Translations under genes and position numbers: made by a program
Shown here: positions 1-4,775 of the stretch, piece after piece
Numbering within the stretch: position 1 is the stretch's first letter
Layout of the letters: each line of letters opens with the position of its first letter
Assembly: GCA_027451455.1 (NCBI GenBank)
Contig: DAIDJI010000324.1
Coordinates: 1 to 6,528, forward strand
DNA length: 6,528 bases
Source: Planctomycetales bacterium
GTDB lineage: Bacteria > Planctomycetota > Planctomycetia > Isosphaerales > Isosphaeraceae
Reading direction: 5' to 3'
The notes under the pieces: model-generated
What the model was told of the DNA's origin: nothing
The model's database searches: none
The model's input: only the letters and a program-made list of their open reading frames with translations

Positions 1-606
1 GTCGACGAGGTCCTGCGCAGTTTTGCGCTGCGAGGACTCGCGGAAGACCGCCCCGAGTTGGGCCGCGCGCTCGTTGGCGAGGCGATCGACGAGATCTTGA
101 GGAGGCTCGAACCAGGGTCCATAGCGCGGAAGCCGACCGCCGAGGAACGATCCTATTTGATCGAATCGCTGGCGAAACCGCACGCCGACCGGCTTGCCGT
201 CCAGGTTTTGCCCGACGACGTCTCCGCGCTCGTGAGCGAGGCGTCGCGCCGGATGGTTGAGGCAGGATTTCTCCGCGATCGCCCTGACCTACTCGCACCG
301 AAACCTTCCGCCATCGAACGGGCGGTTGCCACGGTCGGCGAGGTCATCGGCGTCGAACGCCGCTTGCTGGTCGACCGGATCGCCGATGACCTCAGCGAGG
401 CCCGCAGCGTTCGTCTTGCAACCTCCGTGCGGAAGCTCGACGGCGAAATCTTTGACCAGGCCGTCGGGACCGTCGACTGGGCGGCGATCGAGGCCGTGAT
501 GAAGCTAGGGCGCGACCGCCATCTGATCCGCCGAGAGCCTCGCCAGGAGGAACTGCTCGACCTCCGCCGAGATTTGGACCACTCACTCGCCGACCGGCTC
601 CTGCTT
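1..606 (+). other. Helical, repeat-like insertion domain in the RND pump
   Basis: About 202 residues (more if it starts upstream) precede the WRKTKQDL segment, where ordinary CusA proteins have only a short link between the periplasmic porter subdomains. The segment is rich in Arg, Glu, Asp, Leu and Ala with no hydrophobic membrane span, so it should be soluble, alpha-helical and periplasmic. By eye it contains degenerate repeats: LAKPHADRLAVQV, EARSVRLATSV and DHSLADRLLLW resemble one another, as do GLAEDRPEL and FLRDRPDLL. I do not recognise a named domain. It is in frame with the pump with no stop between them, so it is part of the same polypeptide. Its upstream boundary cannot be seen. 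Confidence 0.6.
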
Positions 607-2031
607 TGGCGGAAGACAAAGCAGGATCTTGTCGAGGAGATGGGTACCGCGCTCCAGATGCCGGGCTGGGGGAACAGCTTCACCCAGCCGATCGCGAATC
701 GGATCGAGATGCTCTCCACGGGCGTCCGGATGCCGGTCGCGGTGAAGGTCTTCGGCGCCCGGCTCGACGAGATCCAGCGGGTCGCCCTCGAGGTCGCCGG
801 CGTCCTGCGCACGGTTTCGGGCGCCGCCGATGTTTTTGCCGACCAGGTCACCGGTAAGGGCTACGTCGAGATCCGGATCGACCGCAAGAAGGCCTCGCGG
901 TACGGGGTGAACGTCGGAGACGTGCAGGATGTCGTCGAGTCAGCGATGGGGGGCCAGCCGATCACGCAGACGGTTGAGGGCCGCGAGCGCTACCCGGTCC
1001 GGGTTCGGTATGCCCGCGACTTTCGTGACGACATCGACGCGCTGAAAGAAGTTCTTGTCTCGCCACGCGGGACAGGGCCGGAGGCTCGCTCGGCGCCGAT
1101 CCCGCTTGCTGCGCTCGCGGATATCCGGGTGGTCGAGGGGCCCTCGATGATCAAAAGCGAGAACGGGATGCTGCGGGCCTACGTCCAGTGCCGGGTCCGG
1201 GGCCGCGATGAGGTCGGCTTTGTCGAGGAAGCCCGCCGTGCCGTCGCCGAGAAGGTCCAGCTCCCAGCCGGGATGTATGTCGAATGGTCGGGGACGTTCG
1301 AGCATCAGGCCCGGGCGCAGAAGACACTTCGCCTCGTCTTCCCGGCGGTGATCGCCCTGATCGCGCTCATCCTTTATCTGACGCACCGGAGCTGGATCGA
1401 CGCCCTGCTGATGATGACGAGCGTCCTGGGGGCGCTGGCGGGCGGGGCGATCTTCCAGCGTCTCTTCGGGTTTCCCTTCAGTGTTGCGGTTCAGGTCGGC
1501 TACATCGCCTGCTTCGGGATGGCGGTCGAGACCGGTGTCGTGATGCTCGTTTATCTCCGCGAGGCGATCGAGGAGCGCGGAGGTCTGGAGGCGATCGGCT
1601 CGGTCGATGAACTACGTCGGGCTGTACTCGAAGGCGCGATACATCGGCTCCGGCCTAAACTGCTCACCGAGGGCGCCGCGATCATCTCCATCGCGCCCAT
1701 GCTGTGGGCCTCGGGCGTCAGCGCTGAGGTCATCCGGCCGATGGCGGCGCCAGTGCTCGGCGGCCTCCTGATCGCCGACGAGGTCATCGATGTCTTCCTG
1801 CCGGTCCTCTTCTTCGCTGTCCGCGAGCGGCAATGGCGACGGCTGCCGCACTCACGCCGAAGGCGAGGGAATCCAGCGGAGCCGGACGTAACGAACAATC
1901 TCGCCGAGCACGGCGACGATCAGGACGCCCAGGACGATCACGCCTGCGCTCCTCGCGTTGGGCTCGAACCCGCCGAGAGCGACCAGAAGCATCGTGGCTG
2001 CAGCGGGCGGGTGGGAAGCTTTCAGGAGTGA
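1..2031 (+). CDS. CusA/CzcA-type heavy-metal efflux RND permease, C-terminal part (5' end outside window)
   Basis: Inner-membrane subunit of a tripartite proton-driven RND pump, probably exporting metal cations (family knowledge; the metal cannot be read from the sequence). The frame is open from base 1, so the N-terminal half lies outside; residues here count from base 1. Residues about 1-202 are an unusual helical insertion. Canonical CusA sequence resumes at WRKTKQDLVEEM (203-214), followed by NRIEMLSTG (about 233-241), the porter-domain stretch RYGVNVGDVQDVV, then TVEGRERYPV and GPSMIKSENG. The membrane half starts near residue 444; ETGVVMLVYL (E510) and HRLRPKLLTEG are family hallmarks. 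The last helix contains D593, E594 and D597, unlike E. coli CusA. Homology ends near residue 616. A 59-residue hydrophilic tail then runs antisense to the HPP gene and is probably not an evolved domain. Family identity is very secure; substrate class is less so. Confidence 0.94.
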   Translation, partial: VDEVLRSFALRGLAEDRPELGRALVGEAIDEILRRLEPGSIARKPTAEERSYLIESLAKPHADRLAVQVLPDDVSALVSEASRRMVEAGFLRDRPDLLAPKPSAIERAVATVGEVIGVERRLLVDRIADDLSEARSVRLATSVRKLDGEIFDQAVGTVDWAAIEAVMKLGRDRHLIRREPRQEELLDLRRDLDHSLADRLLLWRKTKQDLVEEMGTALQMPGWGNSFTQPIANRIEMLSTGVRMPVAVKVFGARLDEIQRVALEVAGVLRTVSGAADVFADQVTGKGYVEIRIDRKKASRYGVNVGDVQDVVESAMGGQPITQTVEGRERYPVRVRYARDFRDDIDALKEVLVSPRGTGPEARSAPIPLAALADIRVVEGPSMIKSENGMLRAYVQCRVRGRDEVGFVEEARRAVAEKVQLPAGMYVEWSGTFEHQARAQKTLRLVFPAVIALIALILYLTHRSWIDALLMMTSVLGALAGGAIFQRLFGFPFSVAVQVGYIACFGMAVETGVVMLVYLREAIEERGGLEAIGSVDELRRAVLEGAIHRLRPKLLTEGAAIISIAPMLWASGVSAEVIRPMAAPVLGGLLIADEVIDVFLPVLFFAVRERQWRRLPHSRRRRGNPAEPDVTNNLAEHGDDQDAQDDHACAPRVGLEPAESDQKHRGCSGRVGSFQE
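1852..2031. other. 180-nt tail-to-tail overlap of the RND and HPP genes
   Basis: The plus-strand RND frame has no stop until TGA at 2029-2031. The minus-strand HPP gene stops with TGA at 1854-1852. The shared segment encodes the last transmembrane helix of HPP on the minus strand and a low-complexity, charged 59-residue tail on the plus strand. The minus-strand reading fits its family, so the plus-strand tail is probably a read-through extension after loss of an earlier stop. No intrinsic terminator separates the two convergent genes. Confidence 0.8.
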
Positions 2032-2415
2032 GAGTCCGATCATCGTCAGTACAGCCGAGAGCACCGCGGCCTCGACTCGGGCCGGTGCCAGTTCGTGGCT
2101 TGCCAGCACCCCGGGCTCTTTTGACGCGCTGAGTAACCAGACGGCGGCCATCCCCGCTGACATCCCAATCATGTGCCCGACAACCGTGTTGTAGAATCTC
2201 GACGGCGGTTGGTCCGGTTTCTCGGCGTGGAGGAAGGCGGTCGGTCCGAGGCTCGGGAACAGCCACGGCTGACCGGCTGCGAGCCCGATCAGCCCGACCG
2301 CACCCAGCACCGAACCCACCGCAATCGGCCCCCAAACGGCGTCGGCCAGGGTCGCTATCGGCGGCGGTCTGACTTCTGTCCGTCCACCCGATGTTGTCTC
2401 GCTGGCCGTCGACAT
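1852..2415 (-). CDS. HPP-family integral membrane protein
   Basis: A 187-residue membrane protein of the HPP family. The signature SHPPA lies at residues 134-138, preceded by LFPSLGPTA (52-60) and RFYNTVVGHMIGMSAG (73-88), all typical of the family. Hydrophobic segments lie near 29-47, 77-97, 113-131 and 156-174; the stretch around 136-149 is re-entrant or loosely membrane-associated. Members are small four-helix proteins, and plastid and cyanobacterial ones have been linked to nitrite transport; function here is inferred only. The ATG at 2415 was chosen because a GGGAG Shine-Dalgarno sequence (2428-2424) lies 8 nt upstream. The open frame continues upstream only through AT-rich promoter-like DNA. 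Many bacterial HPP proteins carry a C-terminal CBS pair; this one ends right after the last helix, and a CBS-pair protein is encoded two genes upstream. It is the third gene of the leftward cluster, 122 nt after the molybdopterin gene. Confidence 0.92.
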   Translation of the reverse strand: MSTASETTSGGRTEVRPPPIATLADAVWGPIAVGSVLGAVGLIGLAAGQPWLFPSLGPTAFLHAEKPDQPPSRFYNTVVGHMIGMSAGMAAVWLLSASKEPGVLASHELAPARVEAAVLSAVLTMIGLSLLKASHPPAAATMLLVALGGFEPNARSAGVIVLGVLIVAVLGEIVRYVRLRWIPSPSA

Positions 2416-2423
2416 TGCTCCGT

Positions 2424-2428
2424 CTCCC
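2424..2428 (-). promoter_or_regulatory. Ribosome binding site of the HPP gene
   Basis: GGGAG on the minus strand, 8 nt before the ATG at 2415. It decides the start against a 36-codon upstream extension that would translate the AT-rich promoter region. Confidence 0.7.
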
Positions 2429-2440
2429 GAAATGGGAAAA

Positions 2441-2453
2441 TCGATAAAATCGA
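2441..2453. repeat. Perfect short inverted repeat in the HPP leader
   Basis: TCGAT-AAA-ATCGA is a perfect 5-bp inverted repeat with a 3-nt centre. It lies between the predicted transcription start (about 2475) and the HPP ribosome binding site. It is AT-rich in an otherwise GC-rich window and could be an operator half-site pair or a weak hairpin. No regulator gene is visible here to pair it with. Confidence 0.35.
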
Positions 2454-2481
2454 AGATTCTGGATTGAATAAGCGATAGAAC

Positions 2482-2511
2482 ATAATACAAAGTTTTATAA
2501 ACGATTGTTAA
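2482..2511 (-). promoter_or_regulatory. Sigma70-like promoter for the HPP gene
   Basis: Read on the minus strand: -35 TTAACA (2511-2506), an 18-nt spacer, -10 TATTAT (2487-2482). Each hexamer differs from consensus by one base. The predicted start is near 2475, giving a leader of about 60 nt. It lies in the most AT-rich stretch of the window (about 2431-2513), as expected of a promoter in GC-rich DNA. It suggests HPP can be transcribed separately from the upstream cytochrome/molybdopterin gene. Confidence 0.6.
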
Positions 2512-2518
2512 AAGCGGC

Positions 2519-2531
2519 GGCAATCCTTGCC
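2519..2531 (-). terminator. Weak hairpin after the molybdopterin gene
   Basis: On the minus strand GGCAA-GGA-TTGCC forms a 5-bp stem starting 6 nt past the stop codon at 2538. CCGC and then four T residues follow. The stem is short and the T-run is offset, so it is at best a partial terminator or attenuator before the HPP promoter. Confidence 0.3.
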
Positions 2532-2537
2532 TCGGTC

Positions 2538-4076
2538 TCAGATCTCGGCCCCCATGTCGAATTGCTGCTGGTCCTCGCGCACGCCTCCCTGTCCCTCGCC
2601 GAGCTTACGATAGTCGTCGACTACCTCGATCGAGCGAATCCATTTGACCATTTTGAAGCCCAGTTTGGTCTCGAGCCGGAGCCGCAACGGGGCCCCGTGT
2701 TGCACTGGGAGCGGGACGCCGTTGAGCTCGTACGCCAGGATCACCTGCTGGTGGTTGGCCATGTCGATTGTAATGCATTCGTAGTAGTTTTTCCCACTTT
2801 TTTCATGCTTGCCAAACGAGTGGAAGGCGATGTAACGGGCTCCAGGGTGAACGCCGCACCGATCGAGGACCTCGCGCACCCGGACACCTCCCCATCGCCC
2901 GATCGAAGTCCATCCCTGAATGCAGTGGTGGAGCGTTGTTTGTTCCTGCTTCGGAAGCGAGCGGAGATCGTCGATCGAGAATTCGGTCGGGTGGTCGACA
3001 AGTCCCTCAACGCGTAACCGGTACTCGGCGAATTCATTCGCCAGTAACTTCTCATAGGCTTCGTCGTTCCCTTTCGCCTGGGGATAAGCCGAGATCGGCG
3101 GATAGCCATTGAGGCGGAAGAACGGCGAGATTGATGACTCAGGGTATTCCTGCACCGAGCGGAGGTGATGCAGGACTCCCTCGCGGATCGGATCGACTAA
3201 GGACGAGAGCACCGCGTGGGTTGCCCGCTTGAAGTAGACCGAGAGGAGGTTGGCTGCGACGTGTATGCCGACGATCGCGAGTACGATCCCCGTTCCAATC
3301 ACTGCCCCGCTCCACCAGACCAAGAGCCCCTCGTCGGTCCCCATCACCATTTGGTTCATCTCCTTGGCGTACCCGTGCCAGAAGATCATCACCAGGTGCC
3401 CGATGAGGAACGCGACAAAGCCGATCAGCCCCACAAAGTGCAGGCTGCGTGCGGTCTGTCGGTTTCGGAAGAGGCGTTCATACCAGGGCCATCGTCCGGC
3501 GATCGACGGGGATTGAGCCAGCCCAGTCAGGATCATGAAGGGGGCGAGCAGGAAGACGACCGAAAAATAGGTGATCTGCTGGAGCGGGTTAAACGGGCTT
3601 GGGCCATACGGGGTTCCCTGCGGAGGCGTTTGGAAGGTCAGGTACATCCCCAGATCGCGGAGGGCATCGGGGAAAACCTCCCACGAGGTCGGTACCAGTC
3701 GCCGCCATTGCGGCGAGAGGAACAGCAGGGCAACGTAGGTTGCCCCGCACGCCATCCAGGCCAGGGCGTTGAGGAAGTGCCAATAGCGGCCGAGCCCGAG
3801 CCCCGAGCCGCCCGGCAGGGAGATCCAGCCCGGCCATTCAACCTCCTCGTCGGTTGAACACCACATCTGATCGGCGGGCATCTTCTTGCGGGTGAACCGG
3901 AGCCATTCCGTCCCGGGCTGAGAGTGGATGTTCCAGTAGAGCTTCGGATGAGCCGCCAGAACCGCCAGACCGCTTCGCAGTAGTAAAGTCAGGAACAGGA
4001 CGTTGAACCAATGGGTAAGCCGGATAAATACCGGAGTTGCATGGAGGCTCGGGTCCCCAATGCCGAATGGGTCCAT
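2538..4076 (-). CDS. Membrane cytochrome b fused to a sulfite-oxidase-type molybdopterin oxidoreductase domain
   Basis: A 512-residue protein with two modules. Residues about 10-285 form a di-heme cytochrome b of the Ni/Fe-hydrogenase/formate-dehydrogenase gamma type. It has five hydrophobic spans (near 15-40, 100-121, 168-188, 212-234, 251-280), with His22 (RLTHWFN), His100 (RYWHFLN), His213 (SLHFVG) and His227 (IGHLVMIFWHG) as likely heme ligands. Residues about 350-487 form a sulfite oxidase/YedY-type Mo-pterin domain. Cys385 in HHCIQGW is the expected molybdenum ligand; PGARYIAFHS, AYELNG and QHGAPLRLR are further family motifs. It should pass electrons between an oxyanion or sulfoxide-type substrate and the quinone pool through the hemes; substrate and direction are unknown. 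No Tat signal is visible. The ATG at 4076 was chosen because an AGGAG/GGAGAG site lies 8-10 nt upstream; the TTG at 4094 overlaps that site. It lies 31 nt after the CBS gene, so they are probably co-transcribed. Confidence 0.93.
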   Translation of the reverse strand: MDPFGIGDPSLHATPVFIRLTHWFNVLFLTLLLRSGLAVLAAHPKLYWNIHSQPGTEWLRFTRKKMPADQMWCSTDEEVEWPGWISLPGGSGLGLGRYWHFLNALAWMACGATYVALLFLSPQWRRLVPTSWEVFPDALRDLGMYLTFQTPPQGTPYGPSPFNPLQQITYFSVVFLLAPFMILTGLAQSPSIAGRWPWYERLFRNRQTARSLHFVGLIGFVAFLIGHLVMIFWHGYAKEMNQMVMGTDEGLLVWWSGAVIGTGIVLAIVGIHVAANLLSVYFKRATHAVLSSLVDPIREGVLHHLRSVQEYPESSISPFFRLNGYPPISAYPQAKGNDEAYEKLLANEFAEYRLRVEGLVDHPTEFSIDDLRSLPKQEQTTLHHCIQGWTSIGRWGGVRVREVLDRCGVHPGARYIAFHSFGKHEKSGKNYYECITIDMANHQQVILAYELNGVPLPVQHGAPLRLRLETKLGFKMVKWIRSIEVVDDYRKLGEGQGGVREDQQQFDMGAEI

Positions 4077-4084
4077 GGCAGGCA

Positions 4085-4091
4085 CTCTCCT
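4085..4091 (-). promoter_or_regulatory. Ribosome binding site of the cytochrome/molybdopterin gene
   Basis: AGGAGAG on the minus strand (4091-4085), 8 nt before the ATG at 4076. It falls inside the six extra codons added by the alternative TTG start at 4094, which argues against that start. Confidence 0.75.
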
Positions 4092-4107
4092 CAATTCTCT
4101 AGCCGGT

Positions 4108-4593
4108 TCAGCGGTTCTCGATGATTCGCGCCACGACCCGCCCGAGCCCGCGCTCGGAGAGGTGCGGGACCAGGTCGGTCCAACTCAGGATGCCCGTAAG
4201 CGTTCCGTCGGCCGAGACGACCAGCAACCGGCGTACGCCTTCCTGGCCCAACCGCTCCATCGCCGATTCGAGTGGCGATTCGGGCTCGACCATGATGACA
4301 GGCCCACTCATCAGATCACCGACCGTTACGTTCGAGAGGTTGCCGTCGTGCTCGGGAAAGGCCATTGCCAGGTCGCGATCAGTGAGCAGCCCCACCGGGC
4401 GTCCGGCCTCGACGACCGGGATCACGCCGCAATTTGCGTCGCGCATCACCAGTGCTGCCTCGATCGCCGTGCTGGACGGTGAGCAGGTCCGGGGCGCGGG
4501 AGTCATGGCGTCGGAGACTTTCAAGAGCGGGTTTATCAGGTCGGCGGCGGTGGACAGGGGCATGGGCTCGCTGGTGTCGGCAGGCTGGGCCAT
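4108..4593 (-). CDS. Stand-alone CBS-domain-pair protein
   Basis: A soluble, cytoplasmic 161-residue protein made almost entirely of a tandem CBS pair (Bateman module). The first CBS lies about at 26-80, with VSDAMTP (26-32) and GVIPVVEAGRPVGLLTDRD (56-74). The second is about 90-145, with VGDLMSGPVI and RRLLVVSADGTLTGILSWTDL (121-141). Such modules usually bind adenine nucleotides and control a partner protein; no catalytic domain is present. The ATG at 4593 was chosen because GGAG (4605-4602) lies 8 nt upstream; the frame stays open another 44 codons without a comparable site or recognisable domain sequence. It is the first gene of the leftward cluster. Because CBS pairs are often fused to HPP domains, it may regulate the HPP protein encoded at the other end of the cluster; that partnership is inferred. 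Confidence 0.92.
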   Translation of the reverse strand: MAQPADTSEPMPLSTAADLINPLLKVSDAMTPAPRTCSPSSTAIEAALVMRDANCGVIPVVEAGRPVGLLTDRDLAMAFPEHDGNLSNVTVGDLMSGPVIMVEPESPLESAMERLGQEGVRRLLVVSADGTLTGILSWTDLVPHLSERGLGRVVARIIENR

Positions 4594-4693
4594 GGTAGGA
4601 GCTCCGGTCAGACATCTCTTTCGACCTTCGCGGAAAAGATTCGACCAGAAAATGCGGTGCCGAATCTCGCCCGTCCGTGCCCTCCAACTCGAA

Positions 4694-4722
4694 TTGTCGG
4701 CCGGGGCGATCCCGTTTAGAAT
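4694..4722 (+). promoter_or_regulatory. Sigma70-like promoter for the YfhO-like gene
   Basis: -35 TTGTCG (4694-4699), a 17-nt spacer and -10 TAGAAT (4717-4722). The -10 matches consensus at five of six bases and the -35 at four. The predicted start near 4729 gives a leader of about 47 nt before the GTG at 4776. Confidence 0.5.
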
Positions 4723-4762
4723 CATACTTCGACGGCGTCAGGATCGACGCGCACCATCGAGC

Positions 4763-4769
4763 AAGGAGG
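4763..4769 (+). promoter_or_regulatory. Strong Shine-Dalgarno site deciding the GTG start
   Basis: AAGGAGG lies 6 nt before GTG at 4776. It is the strongest ribosome binding site in the window and fixes a non-ATG start that would otherwise be easy to miss. Confidence 0.85.
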
Positions 4770-4775
4770 CCATTC

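Larger units (their letters stand above)
4594..4775. promoter_or_regulatory. Divergent intergenic region between the CBS and YfhO-like genes
   Basis: 182 nt separate the two divergent starts. It holds the rightward promoter and a poorer leftward candidate: a -10-like TATGAT (minus strand, 4726-4721) without a convincing -35. The two -10 elements overlap at TTTAGAATCATA. If used, the leftward site would give the CBS gene a leader of about 120 nt. No small gene or stable RNA is evident. Confidence 0.45.

Noticed and set aside
153..851. 232-codon minus-strand open frame opposite the RND insertion and porter domain
   Set aside because: Ser/Arg-rich low-complexity translation with no recognisable motif. 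It lies antisense to a coherent frame and is a GC-rich shadow.
940..1386. 148-codon minus-strand open frame
   Set aside because: Antisense to the conserved RND region; its translation matches no family I know.
1784..2335. 183-codon minus-strand open frame overlapping HPP
   Set aside because: It is in another frame of the same strand as the clear HPP gene and reads as Arg/Pro/Gly-rich noise.
2416..2523. 36-codon N-terminal extension of the HPP protein
   Set aside because: It would translate the AT-rich promoter region; the internal ATG at 2415 has a good ribosome binding site and better fits the family length.
2505..3017. 170-codon plus-strand open frame
   Set aside because: Antisense to the molybdopterin domain; no motif, no ribosome binding site recognised.
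3216..3857. 213-codon plus-strand open frame
   Set aside because: Antisense to the cytochrome b helices, giving a Pro/Arg/Glu-rich translation typical of a shadow frame.
4077..4094. TTG start six codons before the ATG of the cytochrome/molybdopterin gene
   Set aside because: These codons contain the Shine-Dalgarno sequence for the ATG at 4076.
4594..4725. 44-codon N-terminal extension of the CBS protein
   Set aside because: No ribosome binding site is apparent there, the added sequence has no domain resemblance, and it would consume most of the divergent promoter region.
4735..4750. GCGTC-N6-GACGC inverted repeat in the leader of the YfhO-like gene
   Set aside because: A 5-bp GC-rich inverted repeat is expected by chance in DNA of this composition and no T-run follows.
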